From Lachnospiraceae bacterium (GTDB taxonomy: Bacteria > Bacillota > Clostridia > Lachnospirales > Lachnospiraceae), in contig JAAWAC010000059.1 in the NCBI GenBank assembly GCA_022791975.1, positions 1 to 64,000 of the forward strand: a DNA stretch of 64,000 nt, written 5' to 3'. Shown here one piece after another: positions 27,102 to 36,680 of this stretch (its first letter is position 1; every line of letters starts with the position of its first letter). Made by a program: the position numbers and the translations under genes. The notes beneath the pieces were generated by a model that was not told the DNA's origin, ran no database searches, and saw only the letters and a list, made by a program, of their open reading frames with translations.

Positions 27102-28154
27102 ATGGACAACAAAAAGTTTGTGGCATATGTGGGGACCTATACCCACGGAAGCAGCAAAGGTATCCACATTTACGATTTGGATGTGGAAAATGGACGGATG
27201 GAGGAGCGGAAGGTAATTCCTATCAACAATCCCTCTTATATTAAAAAATCACACAATGGCAAGTATCTGTATTCCATTGCTGATGAGGGGGTGCGTTCCT
27301 TTGAGATTTTGCCGGACGGCGATCTGCGTTCCATGAATTCTGCGCCCATTGATGGTATGCGGGGGTGCTATTTGTCTACAGACAAGGATGACAAATACCT
27401 GTTTGTGGGGGGCTGGCACGATGGCCGAGTTACCGTACTGCGGTTGCATCCGGATGGCACGGTGGGAGAGATCACCGACGGGATTTTTCATAAGGGCCTG
27501 GGCAGTGTGGCAGAGCGAAATTTTCGTCCCCATGTAAACTGTGTAAACCTGACTCCCGATGGACGGTTTCTGTGTGCGGTGGATTTGGGTGTGGATCAGA
27601 TCAAGATATACAAATTTAACCCGGATTTTGGCAAGATTCAGCTGGTGGATATGCTCCACTGCGAGCTGGAGAGCGCCCCGCGGATTATAAAATTTAGCCG
27701 CAACGGAAGGTTCGCCTATGTGATCAGCGAGCTGAAAAACTATATTACGGTTTACGAGTACGATGGCAGCGGCAAGACGCCGGAGTTTAATCTGATTCAG
27801 AAGGTGCCTACCCGCAGTTCCTATCACTCGGCGGTGAGTGCAGCCAGCGCCTTACGGTTTTCCAGGGATGACAGCCTGGTGCTCTGCACCAATGCAGGGG
27901 ACAACAGCGCGGGAATCTTCCGGGTAGACAAGGATACGGGACTTTTGACCAAGATTTGTATCCTGCCTGTAAGTGGAGATTATCCCAAGGCCATAGACTT
28001 TTTCCCGGACAACCGGCATATTATGTCTTTGAATCATGAATCCAATACCATCACCATTTTTCGGGTGAACTACGAGAAGGGATATTTCAGTATGTGGGGA
28101 GCGCCTATCCCCATTGAGACTCCCAACTGTATTCTGGTATCGGAGCTGCCCTAA
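27102..28154 (+). CDS. Lactonase-family beta-propeller protein (6-phosphogluconolactonase-like)
   Basis: A 350-residue cytosolic protein of the YbhE/Pgl lactonase family. It begins VAYVGTYTHGSSKGIHIYDLD and shows repeated blades such as NGKYLYSI, DDKYLFVGGW, DGRFLCAVDLGVDQIKIYKF and NGRFAYVISEL. Characterised members hydrolyse 6-phosphogluconolactone, but Clostridia often lack the oxidative pentose branch, so the physiological lactone is uncertain. GGAGGAAG precedes the ATG. Confidence 0.88.
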   Translation: MDNKKFVAYVGTYTHGSSKGIHIYDLDVENGRMEERKVIPINNPSYIKKSHNGKYLYSIADEGVRSFEILPDGDLRSMNSAPIDGMRGCYLSTDKDDKYLFVGGWHDGRVTVLRLHPDGTVGEITDGIFHKGLGSVAERNFRPHVNCVNLTPDGRFLCAVDLGVDQIKIYKFNPDFGKIQLVDMLHCELESAPRIIKFSRNGRFAYVISELKNYITVYEYDGSGKTPEFNLIQKVPTRSSYHSAVSAASALRFSRDDSLVLCTNAGDNSAGIFRVDKDTGLLTKICILPVSGDYPKAIDFFPDNRHIMSLNHESNTITIFRVNYEKGYFSMWGAPIPIETPNCILVSELP

Positions 28155-28225
28155 CTACAGAGGTAAAGCCGTGTGCGCGGCATTACGATTATAAAAAATA
28201 CAATAAAGAAAAGGAGATATGCACC

Positions 28226-28795
28226 ATGAATTTTGTTGTTGAGACATCTGCACGTCACGTTCATTTGACCCAGGAGGATCTGGAGACCTTATTTGGCAAG
28301 GGCTATGAGCTTACCAAGAAAAAGGATTTATCCCAGCCAGGACAGTATGCCTGCGAGGAGAGAGTGACTGTGGTGGGACCCAAGAAGGAAATGCCCGGCG
28401 TATCCATTTTAGGACCGGTTCGTCCGGCCAGCCAGGTGGAGATTTCCCTTACAGATGCCCGTTCTATAGGTATCGCTGCCCCCATCCGGGAATCCGGTGA
28501 TGTGGCTGGAAGCGGAGCCTGCAAGCTGGTAGGTCCCTGCGGTGAGGTGGAGTTAAAGGAGGGCGTGATTGCGGCCAAGCGTCACATCCATGCAACCCCG
28601 GAAGATGCTGAGAAGTTGGGTGTGGCAGACAAGGACATTGTTTCCGTTAAGATATCCACGCCGGAGAGAAGCCTGGTGTTTGGGGATGTGGTGGTGCGTG
28701 TAAGCCCGAAATTTGCTCTGGCTATGCACATCGATACAGATGAGTCCAATGCTGCCGGCTGTGGCCGGGAGGTATACGGCGAGATCGTAAAATAA
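28226..28795 (+). CDS. pduL: PduL-type phosphate acyltransferase
   Basis: A 189-residue PduL enzyme that exchanges CoA and phosphate on acetyl or propanoyl groups. The two zinc-binding histidine motifs are seen as SARHVHLT and AKRHIHATPEDAE, with VSILGPVRPASQVE between them. There is no N-terminal encapsulation peptide and no microcompartment gene nearby. With acetate kinase directly downstream it most likely serves as the housekeeping phosphotransacetylase in place of Pta. AAGGAGA precedes the ATG. Confidence 0.93.
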   Translation: MNFVVETSARHVHLTQEDLETLFGKGYELTKKKDLSQPGQYACEERVTVVGPKKEMPGVSILGPVRPASQVEISLTDARSIGIAAPIRESGDVAGSGACKLVGPCGEVELKEGVIAAKRHIHATPEDAEKLGVADKDIVSVKISTPERSLVFGDVVVRVSPKFALAMHIDTDESNAAGCGREVYGEIVK

Positions 28796-28834
28796 GAGAA
28801 TAGCAGCATATCAGAGTAAGGGAGAATACATAGT

Positions 28835-30025
28835 ATGAAAATTTTAGTTATCAACTGCGGAAGTTCCTCATTAAAATATCAGCTTATCGACATGGACAAT
28901 GAGTCCGTGGTGGCAAAGGGACTTTGCGAGAGAATCGGAATCGAGGGCTCCAAGCTGACCCACAAGGCAGACGGCAAAGAGGACTATGTGGTGGAGAGAG
29001 AGATGCCCACCCATGTGACAGCCATTGAGATGGTTATGGAAGCATTGCAGGATGCCAAGTATGGTGTGATCAAGGATACCAGCGAGATTGCAGCCGTGGG
29101 ACATCGGGTACTTCATGCGGGAACCGTATACAGCGATTCCATCATCGTAAATGAGGATGTAAAGCGGGTTATCAAAGAATGCTTTGATCTGGGACCCCTG
29201 CACAATCCGGCAAACCTGATGGGAATTGAGGCCTGTGAAAAAGCTATGCCTGGCACGCCCAACGTGGCTGTCTGGGATACGGGCTTTGGCATGAAGATGC
29301 CGGAGAAGGCTTACACCTATGCCATTCCTCATGAGTATATGGAGAAATACAGCCTGCGCCGCTATGGCTTCCACGGAACCAGCCACCTCTATGTGTCTGG
29401 TGAGGTGCTGAAGTTTGCTGGGCTTGATCCGGAAAAAGGTAAGGTAATCGTCTGCCATCTGGGCAATGGCTCCAGTATCTCCGCTTCCATCGGTGGCAAA
29501 TGTGTGGACACTTCCATGGGACTTACCCCACTGGAGGGCCTGGTTATGGGAACCAGAAGCGGGGATGTGGACCCGGCCGTGGTACAGTTTATCTGCAATA
29601 AAGAGGGCAAGGACGTAAACGAGGTGCTGAATATCCTGAACAAGAAATCTGGTGTATTGGGAATCAGCGGTGTATCCAGTGACTTCCGGGATCTGGGAGC
29701 AGCTGCAGAGGAAGGCAACGAGAGGGCAAAGGTTGCCTTGGAAGTGTTCGTTTACCGGGTAGCTAAATATATCGGTGCCTATGTGGCTGCCATGAACGGT
29801 GTGGACGCCATTGCCTTTACGGCCGGTGTGGGTGAGAATGATATGAAAACCCGGAAGGATGTCTGCGCATACTTAGGATACCTGGGTGTGGAGATTGACG
29901 ATGAAGCCAACAACTGCCGTGGAAAGAGGCAGATGATTTCCACCCCCAACTCTAAGGTGAAGGTGATGATTCTGCCCACCAACGAGGAGCTGGCTATTGC
30001 AAGAGAGACCCTGCGTCTGGTGTAA
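28835..30025 (+). CDS. ackA: Acetate kinase
   Basis: A 396-residue enzyme making ATP and acetate from acetyl phosphate. It has the family start ILVINCGSSSLKYQL, VWDTGFG, YGFHGTSHLYVS, VCHLGNGSSI and TAGVGEND. Length is standard. Just downstream of pduL in the same orientation, it completes the acetyl-CoA to acetate route. Confidence 0.98.
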   Translation: MKILVINCGSSSLKYQLIDMDNESVVAKGLCERIGIEGSKLTHKADGKEDYVVEREMPTHVTAIEMVMEALQDAKYGVIKDTSEIAAVGHRVLHAGTVYSDSIIVNEDVKRVIKECFDLGPLHNPANLMGIEACEKAMPGTPNVAVWDTGFGMKMPEKAYTYAIPHEYMEKYSLRRYGFHGTSHLYVSGEVLKFAGLDPEKGKVIVCHLGNGSSISASIGGKCVDTSMGLTPLEGLVMGTRSGDVDPAVVQFICNKEGKDVNEVLNILNKKSGVLGISGVSSDFRDLGAAAEEGNERAKVALEVFVYRVAKYIGAYVAAMNGVDAIAFTAGVGENDMKTRKDVCAYLGYLGVEIDDEANNCRGKRQMISTPNSKVKVMILPTNEELAIARETLRLV

Positions 30026-30089
30026 CGACATGGAGAAGGCGTGGCCGGGGACAGAAGAAGCTTTGTCTTAGGCAGCGGAGAAAAATTAG

Positions 30090-30118
30090 TTGACAAACCC
30101 AGTTTCTCTATGTATAAT
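30090..30118 (+). promoter_or_regulatory. Consensus promoter of DUF177-rpmF
   Basis: TTGACA (30090-30095) and TATAAT (30113-30118) with a 17-base spacer: both boxes are perfect, as expected for a ribosomal protein operon. Confidence 0.93.
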
Positions 30119-30144
30119 ATGCAAGTGTGCATTAGGAGAATACG

Positions 30145-30717
30145 ATGCAAATTAACATAACCGATGTTTTGTCCTGTAAAGATAAGAAGATGGAGTGGGC
30201 AGTTCCTTTGGAGATGGAGGCTTTTGTCTTCTCCCTGGGTACTTTTCCTATTGTGGAAAAGAGCCCGTGCAGGCTGACCATTACCAATCTGGGAAGTAAA
30301 AGGCTGAAACTTACCGGAGAGGCAGAGGTGTCCCTGGAGATTCCCTGTGACCGCTGCCTGACGGATGTGGAGACAAAGCTTGCCATTTCTTTTGAACGGG
30401 AGATGGAGGTTCGTCCGTCCCGGGAAGGTGGGACAGAGCTTTCGGATTATCAGGCAGATGCAGGGGAGAACCAAGAGCTCCCGGCGGAGGAAACGGAATT
30501 CATCTTTGGATGCAACCTGGATGTAGACGAGCTGGTCTACAGTGAGATTTTGCTGAATTGGCCTATGAAGACCTTGTGCAGTGAAGCCTGCAAGGGAATC
30601 TGCAAAAGGTGTGGGGCAAATCTCAATCATGGTCCCTGTGGCTGTGATACGGTTGAGTTGGACCCAAGAATGGCCGCAATTCGCGAAATTTTTCATACTG
30701 TAAATGAGGAGGTGTGA
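30145..30717 (+). CDS. YceD/DUF177 family protein
   Basis: A 190-residue protein of the YceD (DUF177) family. The signature is the cysteine-rich C-terminal part: CDRCLTDVETKL then CSEACKGICKRCGANLN and CGCD. The family is nearly always next to rpmF, as here (3 bases apart). YceD has been linked to 23S rRNA maturation or accumulation in plants and bacteria, but its biochemical role is unsettled. Confidence 0.88.
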   Translation: MQINITDVLSCKDKKMEWAVPLEMEAFVFSLGTFPIVEKSPCRLTITNLGSKRLKLTGEAEVSLEIPCDRCLTDVETKLAISFEREMEVRPSREGGTELSDYQADAGENQELPAEETEFIFGCNLDVDELVYSEILLNWPMKTLCSEACKGICKRCGANLNHGPCGCDTVELDPRMAAIREIFHTVNEEV

Positions 30718-30720
30718 CCG

Positions 30721-30900
30721 ATGTCTATTTGTCCAAAAAATAAATCTTCCAAGGGAAGACGGGATAAGAGAAGAGCAAACTGGAAAATGAGCGCCATGAA
30801 TCTGGTGAAGTGCAGCAAGTGCGGAGCCCTGATGATGCCCCACAGAGTTTGCAAATCCTGCGGAAGCTACAACAAAAAAGAGATTATCTCTGTAGATTAA
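30721..30900 (+). CDS. rpmF: 50S ribosomal protein L32
   Basis: A 59-residue gene. It reads MSICPKNKSSKGRRDKRRAN, followed by the zinc-binding pairs CSKC and CKSC of the zinc-containing form of L32. The stop is TAA at 30898-30900. It lies immediately after the DUF177 gene, the usual arrangement, and is followed by a terminator. Confidence 0.97.
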   Translation: MSICPKNKSSKGRRDKRRANWKMSAMNLVKCSKCGALMMPHRVCKSCGSYNKKEIISVD

Positions 30901-30933
30901 GGCAGAAATAGCCAGTCTAAAATAAGGAAGAGT

Positions 30934-30971
30934 CCAGGGTCTGACGGATTAGGTCAGGCCCTGGTTTTTTG
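30934..30971 (+). terminator. Terminator after rpmF
   Basis: CCAGGGTCTGAC pairs with GTCAGGCCCTGG (one wobble) around a six-base loop, followed by six T. Confidence 0.93.
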
Positions 30972-31042
30972 TGGCTTTTGCAAAAGGAAGTCATTCTCCT
31001 GTGGGGGGATTTAGGGGCTTGGAAAATTTCCTAAATATATAG

Positions 31043-31071
31043 TTGATTTCTGAATTGATATTTAGTATGAT
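31043..31071 (+). promoter_or_regulatory. Probable promoter of plsX operon
   Basis: TTGATT (31043-31048) and TATGAT (31066-31071) with a 17-base spacer, 27 bases before plsX. A TTAGTA half-site overlaps the -10, but the matching half of a FapR site is missing. Confidence 0.6.
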
Positions 31072-31097
31072 GATATAGAAATAGGGAGGGAAAACCC

Positions 31098-32111
31098 ATG
31101 CAGGAATTTATAAAAGTTGCAGTGGATGCAATGGGCGGGGATCATGCACCCGACGAGATTATCAAGGGGGCAGTGGAGGCCATAAAGCTCCGGAAGGATA
31201 TTCAGGTGTTGTTGGTTGGGCAACAGGAGATTCTGGAAGAAAAGCTTAGGGCCTGTTCCTACCCAGAGGAGCAGCTTAAGGTGGTACAGGCTTCGGAGGT
31301 TATTGAGACAGCAGAAGCACCTGTGGCCGCCATTCGGACCAAAAAGGATTCGTCCATTGTGGTGGGTATGAAGCTGGTGAAAAACGGAGAGGCAGATGCC
31401 TTTGTTTCGGCCGGAAGCTCCGGAGCCGTTCTCGTGGGAGGACAGGTTCTGGTGGGAAGGATCAAAGGTGTGGAGAGACCTCCGCTGGCTCCATTGATTC
31501 CTACAGAAAAGGGGGTATCTCTTCTCATTGACTGCGGAGCCAATGTGGATGCCAGGCCGTCTCATCTGGTACAGTTTGCCAAGATGGGATCTATTTACAT
31601 GGAGCATGTCATGGGGATTGCCAATCCTCGGGTGGCTATTGTAAATATCGGCGCGGAGGAGGAGAAAGGAAATGCACTGGTTAAGGAAACCTTTCCTCTG
31701 TTAAAGGCCTGTGGTGACATTCATTTTATCGGAAGCATTGAAGCACGGGAGATTCCCCATGGGGGAGCGGACGTGATTGTTTGTGAGGCTTTTGTGGGAA
31801 ATGTAATCCTTAAGCTTTATGAGGGCGTGGGAGCCGTGCTGGTCAGCAAGATCAAAGCCGGTATGATGAGTAGCCTGCGCAGCAAGATAGGAGCCCTTCT
31901 GGTAAAGCCGGCTTTAAAGCAGACGCTGAAATCCTTTGACGCCTCTGAGTACGGCGGCGCACCTCTGCTGGGGTTAAAAGGTCTCGTGGTAAAGACACAT
32001 GGCAGTTCCAAGGCAAAGGAAGTGAGAAATTCCATCATTCAGTGTGTCACATTCCAGGAGCAGCATATTAATGATAAAATAAAAGAGAATATTCTAAGAG
32101 AGGATGGATAA
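31098..32111 (+). CDS. plsX: Phosphate acyltransferase PlsX
   Basis: A 337-residue enzyme that converts acyl-ACP to acyl-phosphate for phospholipid synthesis. It starts VAVDAMGGDHAPDEIIKGA and has SAGSSGAVLVGGQ and VNIGAEEEKGN, all typical of PlsX. It is followed at once by acpP, its substrate carrier. GGGAGGG precedes the ATG. Confidence 0.96.
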   Translation: MQEFIKVAVDAMGGDHAPDEIIKGAVEAIKLRKDIQVLLVGQQEILEEKLRACSYPEEQLKVVQASEVIETAEAPVAAIRTKKDSSIVVGMKLVKNGEADAFVSAGSSGAVLVGGQVLVGRIKGVERPPLAPLIPTEKGVSLLIDCGANVDARPSHLVQFAKMGSIYMEHVMGIANPRVAIVNIGAEEEKGNALVKETFPLLKACGDIHFIGSIEAREIPHGGADVIVCEAFVGNVILKLYEGVGAVLVSKIKAGMMSSLRSKIGALLVKPALKQTLKSFDASEYGGAPLLGLKGLVVKTHGSSKAKEVRNSIIQCVTFQEQHINDKIKENILREDG

Positions 32112-32114
32112 ACA

Positions 32115-32345
32115 ATGGAATTTGAAAAACTTCGGAGTATAATTGTGGAGGTACTCAATGTAGATGAGGACGAGATTACCATGAATACAACCTTCGTGGA
32201 TGATTTGGGAGCCGATTCTCTGGATGTGTTTCAGATTATCACAGGCATTGAGGATGAATTTGATATTGAGGTTGCCCAGGAGGAGACAGAGAAAATCGTG
32301 TCTGTGGGCGATGCGGTGGAATTGATTAAAAATGCAATCGGCTAA
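32115..32345 (+). CDS. acpP: Acyl carrier protein
   Basis: A 76-residue acidic protein with the phosphopantetheine attachment serine in DLGADSLDVFQI (about residue 37). It begins three bases after plsX. A hairpin terminator follows, so part of the transcripts should end here and give more acpP than the downstream genes. Confidence 0.97.
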   Translation: MEFEKLRSIIVEVLNVDEDEITMNTTFVDDLGADSLDVFQIITGIEDEFDIEVAQEETEKIVSVGDAVELIKNAIG

Positions 32346-32358
32346 CAGCCAATATGTG

Positions 32359-32386
32359 GAAAAGCCCCATTGTGGGGCTTTTCTTT
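32359..32386 (+). terminator. Terminator between acpP and rnc
   Basis: GAAAAGCCCC pairs with GGGGCTTTTC around a short loop, then TTTC. No promoter is obvious before rnc, so partial read-through is likely. Confidence 0.8.
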
Positions 32387-32412
32387 CCGTAACGGAGATA
32401 AGAGGAAGGATT

Positions 32413-33105
32413 ATGGAAAAGAAAGATCTGGAAAAAAAAATCGGGTATACCTTTCAGTGCAGGGAATATCTGGAGCAGGCTCTGCGGCACAGCTCCTATG
32501 CCAATGAGCGTCATATGGACCGTCTGGAGAATAATGAGCGGATGGAATTTTTGGGGGATGCGGTGCTGGAGCTGGTGACCAGCGAGTATTTGTATCGAAT
32601 GTATCCGCAGATGCCCGAGGGAGAGGCCACCAGGACCCGGGCCAGCATTGTGTGTGAGCAGACCTTAGCTCTGTGTGCCAGAGATTTGGGATTGGGAGAA
32701 TATCTGCACCTGGGACGGGGAGAGGAGCGCACGGGAGGGCGTAAACGGCCGTCTATTACCTCGGATGCCATGGAGGCCCTGATTGGGGCCATTTATCTGG
32801 ATGGTGGTTTTACTAGTGCAAAAGAGTTTATCCATCAGTTTGTGCTAAATGACATGGAGCATAAAAAGCTCTTTTATGATAGCAAGACTATCCTGCAGGA
32901 AAAAATTCAGGGGGACTATGGAAAGGGAGTCTATTATGAGCTGCTGAAAGAGGAGGGACCGGATCATGACAAGTGCTTTACGGTCTGTGTCCGCATGGAG
33001 GAGGAGACCTTAGGGATTGGCCAGGGGCGGACCAAAAAGGCAGCAGAGCAGGAGGCGGCCTATCGGGCTATTCTGCAGCTGAAAGATAGAAAAATGAGGA
33101 CGTAA
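32413..33105 (+). CDS. rnc: Ribonuclease III
   Basis: A 230-residue double-strand-specific RNase for rRNA and mRNA processing. The catalytic signature is NERMEFLGDAVLELV, the second acidic site DAMEALIGAIYLDGG, and a C-terminal dsRNA-binding domain ends GQGRTKKAAEQEAAYRAI. The open frame runs 27 codons further upstream through the acpP terminator, so the ATG at 32413 (after AGGAAGG) is the start. smc follows three bases later. Confidence 0.97.
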   Translation: MEKKDLEKKIGYTFQCREYLEQALRHSSYANERHMDRLENNERMEFLGDAVLELVTSEYLYRMYPQMPEGEATRTRASIVCEQTLALCARDLGLGEYLHLGRGEERTGGRKRPSITSDAMEALIGAIYLDGGFTSAKEFIHQFVLNDMEHKKLFYDSKTILQEKIQGDYGKGVYYELLKEEGPDHDKCFTVCVRMEEETLGIGQGRTKKAAEQEAAYRAILQLKDRKMRT

Positions 33106-33108
33106 TGC

Positions 33109-36100
33109 ATGTACTTAAAAAGCATAGAGGTACAAGGATTTAAATCCTTTGCCAATAAAATATTGTTTGAATTCCACAACGGTATCACGGGAATTGTGGG
33201 ACCTAATGGCAGCGGTAAAAGCAATGTGGCGGATGCGGTGCGCTGGGTGTTGGGAGAACAGCGGGTCAAGCAGCTGCGTGGCGGCACCATGCAGGACGTG
33301 ATTTTTGCAGGGACACAAAACCGTAAGCCCTTAAGCTATGCCTATGTGGCCATTACCCTGGACAATTCCGACGGTCAGCTGGCTGTGGATTACCAGGAGG
33401 TGACGGTGGCCCGGCGGATTTACCGTTCTGGGGAAAGTGAATATCTGATCAACGGAGCGGTCTGTCGCTTAAAGGATGTAAATGAACTGTTTTATGATAC
33501 GGGCATTGGCAAGGAGGGGTATTCCATCATTGGCCAGGGCCAGATTGATAAAATCTTAAGTTCCAGGCCAGAGGAGTCCCGGGAGCTTTTTGACGAAGCT
33601 ACAGGCATTGTAAAGTTTAAACGGCGGAAAAAGACAGCCCAGAAAAAGCTGGAGGATGAGCAGCAGAATATTGTCCGCATCCATGATATTCTCTCTGAGT
33701 TGGAAAAGCAGCTGGGACCTTTGGAGAAGCAGTCCCAGGTGGCCCGGAAATACCTGCAAAAAAAAGAAGAGCTAAAGGACTGCGATGTGAAAGTATTTGT
33801 TCTGGAGGTAGAGCGCATGGACCGACAGCAAAAAGAGCTGGAGGAAAAGGAGCGCATTGTCCGGGATGACTATGAGGAAGCCACAAAGCAGTATGACAAT
33901 ACCCGCCTGGAATATGAGCAGGTGGAGGAGCAAATTGGGGAGTTGAATGGGGAGCTGGAGATAGTCAGGGAGGCGTACACCCAGACAGGGCTTCATCGGC
34001 AGCAGATGGAAAGCCAGGTAGAGCTTCTAAAAGAGCAGATTCACTCTGTTCAGGCCAATGATGCCCATCTCCAGGAGCGGCTTTTGAGCGTTGCCCGGGA
34101 TCAGGAGGAAAAAAGCCGGGAACGTGAACGGCGCAGGAAGGAAAAGGAAAGCCTGGAGGAGCAGGGCATGGAGGTGGCTCAGCGGGCTTTGGAGGCGGAG
34201 GACGGCTTAAAAAAGGTCCGGGAGAAAATAGAGGCCCTGAATAGGGAAATCGAAAGCGGGAAGAATCAGATTATTGGTATCTTAAATGAGCGAGCCTCCA
34301 CCAAGGGAAAGCTTCAGCGCTATGATGCCATGCAGGAGCAGATACAGATCCGAAAGGCCCAGGTAAACCAGCGAATGCTTCAGGCCAAAAGTCAGGAGGC
34401 AGAGGCTGAAGAGCAGTTTACCCAGTATGAGGAGGAATGGAACCAGATCTGCGCCAGAATCCAGGAGCAAAGCCGGGAAAAAGAAGAAAAGGAAGATCGG
34501 GAGGGAGAGCTTAAGGGACTTCTTGCCGGGTATAGCCAGCAGATAAATGCGGGGCAGGCGGCCTATCATCGGGAGGCGTCCCGGCTGGAGGCATTAAAGA
34601 ATATGACCGAGCGGTATGAGGGGTACGGAAACAGCATCCGCCGGGTAATGGAGTGCAAGGATCGGGTGCCGGGAATCCTGGGAGTGGTGGCGGACCTGAT
34701 ACGGGCGGATAAGAAATATGAGACAGCCATTGAGACGGCTCTGCGGGGAAGTATTCAGAATATTGTGACGGACACGGAGGAGACAGCCAAGACCATGATC
34801 GGGTATCTAAAGGAGCATCGCTATGGCCGTGCAACCTTCCTGCCTCTGACCAGCATGAATCCCCGGAGGGAAGCGCCCCGAAGGGATGTGCAGGAGGAGC
34901 CGGGAATTATCGGTCTGGCCAGCACCCTGGTCTATGCAGAGGAGAAATATGCTGGGGTAGTCCAGTCTCTCTTGGGCCGGGTTTGGGTGGCAGAGACCAT
35001 TGACGGAGCTATCCCCATTGCCAGGAAGTATAAACATACCCTTTCCATTGTGACCCTGGAAGGAGAGTACTTAAGCCCGGGAGGCTCCATGACTGGGGGA
35101 AGCTTTAAAAACGCCAGCAATCTTTTGGGAAGACGACGGGAGATTAAGGAGCTGGAGGAAAGCATCCATCTGTTAAAGGAAGATTTGGAGGAGCTGGAAA
35201 AAAAGGTGGTCACAGCCAGGGAAGAGCGTAGCCGTCTGCGGGAGGAGATTACCAGGCTTGGAGAAGCGCTGCAGGAGCAGTATCTTTTGCAGAATACGGC
35301 CCAGATGAACCGGGATGGGGCTAAGGAGCGCAAGGAAAGCTTGCAGGAGGACTTTTCTGATCTGACAAAGGAGCTGCGGGAGATGGAGCAGCAGGTCCGG
35401 GAGATCAGGGAAAGTCAGGAGCAGATCACAGAGGAACTTCAGATATCCCGGGATCAGGAGGAGCAAAGGGAGGAAGCGGTAAACCGGGACCAGGGAGAGC
35501 TGGCCGGCCTGAGAGAGCAGGAGTCCTTGTTTACCGGGGAGGCGGAGGCTGTGCACCTGGAGGTGTCAGGGCTTAGGCAGAAGCTTACCTTTGTGGAGGA
35601 GAATCTTCAAAGGCTTTCCGGAGAGCTGGAGCGTCTACAGGAGGAGGAAACCAGCCTCCATGAGAATGTAAGACAGGGGCAGGCGGATATTACGGCTAAG
35701 GAACAGGGGATAAAAAGTCTTGTGGAGGAGATTCAGAGAAATCAGGATAAGGCCCAGGGGCTGGAGGAAAGCTTAAGCTGCATTTCTGCCCAGAAGGACA
35801 AATTTCTGGAGAGCCAGAAATCCTTTTTCACCCGCCGGGAGGAGCTTTCCGAGAGAAAAAATGCCCTGGATAAAGAGCTTTTCCGGTTGGGAAGCCAGAA
35901 GGAAAAGCTTGAGGAGCTTTTGGAGAAGCAGACGGATTATATGTGGGAGGAATATGAGATTACCTACCATGGAGCCTTGGAATTGGGTTTGGGGAAGGCG
36001 GAGGATTTCCCCTCTTTGAAAAAGCAGATCCAGACTTTGAAAGAGGAGATCCGCAAGCTTGGGGATGTAAATGTAAATGCCATTGAGGATTTCAAGCAGG

Positions 36101-36669
36101 TGTCAGAGCGGTACGCTTTTATGGATGCTCAGCGCAACGATCTGGTGAAGGCAGAGGAGACCCTGCGGGATATTATAGAGGAACTGGATGTTGGCATGCG
36201 GCGACAGTTTCAGGAGCAGTTTGCCAATATTCGGGTGGAGTTTGACAAGGCCTTTAAGGATCTTTTCGGGGGTGGAAAGGCCAGCCTGGAAATCAACTCG
36301 GAGGAGGATCTTCTGGAGGCGGGCATCCGCATCATTGCCCAGCCCCCAGGAAAGAAGCTGCAAAATATGATGCAGCTCTCCGGTGGAGAGAAGGCGTTGA
36401 CTGCCATTGCCCTATTGTTTGCCATTCAGAATCTAAAACCCTCCCCGTTTTGCCTTTTGGATGAGATTGAGGCGGCCCTGGATGATTCCAACGTAGGACG
36501 TTTCTCCAAATATTTACATAAGTTGACAAAAAATACACAGTTTATTATTATAACACATAGGAAGGGAACTATGGAGGCGGCAGATCGCCTGTACGGCATT
36601 ACCATGCAGGAGAAGGGAGTTTCAGCCCTGGTTTCCGTAAACCTGATCGAAGAAGAGTTGGAGGCTTGA
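33109..36669 (+). CDS. smc: Chromosome segregation protein SMC
   Basis: A 1186-residue condensin ATPase. The N-terminal head has MYLKSIEVQGFKSFANK and Walker A GPNGSGKSNV. Two long coiled coils flank a hinge at about residues 515-660 (RVPGILGVVADLI ... GGSFKNASNLLGR). The C-terminal head has the signature LSGGEKALTAIALLFAI and Walker B PFCLLDEIEAALDD. Length is normal. The rnc-smc-ftsY order is the standard Firmicute cluster. Confidence 0.98.
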   Translation: MYLKSIEVQGFKSFANKILFEFHNGITGIVGPNGSGKSNVADAVRWVLGEQRVKQLRGGTMQDVIFAGTQNRKPLSYAYVAITLDNSDGQLAVDYQEVTVARRIYRSGESEYLINGAVCRLKDVNELFYDTGIGKEGYSIIGQGQIDKILSSRPEESRELFDEATGIVKFKRRKKTAQKKLEDEQQNIVRIHDILSELEKQLGPLEKQSQVARKYLQKKEELKDCDVKVFVLEVERMDRQQKELEEKERIVRDDYEEATKQYDNTRLEYEQVEEQIGELNGELEIVREAYTQTGLHRQQMESQVELLKEQIHSVQANDAHLQERLLSVARDQEEKSRERERRRKEKESLEEQGMEVAQRALEAEDGLKKVREKIEALNREIESGKNQIIGILNERASTKGKLQRYDAMQEQIQIRKAQVNQRMLQAKSQEAEAEEQFTQYEEEWNQICARIQEQSREKEEKEDREGELKGLLAGYSQQINAGQAAYHREASRLEALKNMTERYEGYGNSIRRVMECKDRVPGILGVVADLIRADKKYETAIETALRGSIQNIVTDTEETAKTMIGYLKEHRYGRATFLPLTSMNPRREAPRRDVQEEPGIIGLASTLVYAEEKYAGVVQSLLGRVWVAETIDGAIPIARKYKHTLSIVTLEGEYLSPGGSMTGGSFKNASNLLGRRREIKELEESIHLLKEDLEELEKKVVTAREERSRLREEITRLGEALQEQYLLQNTAQMNRDGAKERKESLQEDFSDLTKELREMEQQVREIRESQEQITEELQISRDQEEQREEAVNRDQGELAGLREQESLFTGEAEAVHLEVSGLRQKLTFVEENLQRLSGELERLQEEETSLHENVRQGQADITAKEQGIKSLVEEIQRNQDKAQGLEESLSCISAQKDKFLESQKSFFTRREELSERKNALDKELFRLGSQKEKLEELLEKQTDYMWEEYEITYHGALELGLGKAEDFPSLKKQIQTLKEEIRKLGDVNVNAIEDFKQVSERYAFMDAQRNDLVKAEETLRDIIEELDVGMRRQFQEQFANIRVEFDKAFKDLFGGGKASLEINSEEDLLEAGIRIIAQPPGKKLQNMMQLSGGEKALTAIALLFAIQNLKPSPFCLLDEIEAALDDSNVGRFSKYLHKLTKNTQFIIITHRKGTMEAADRLYGITMQEKGVSALVSVNLIEEELEA

Positions 36670-36680
36670 GGAGGAGAGAC

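Noticed and set aside
31055-31078. Possible FapR operator before plsX
   Set aside because: Only one half-site (TTAGTA) is present. The opposite half does not match.
32332-32412. Upstream start for rnc
   Set aside because: It runs through the acpP terminator hairpin and adds residues not found in RNase III.
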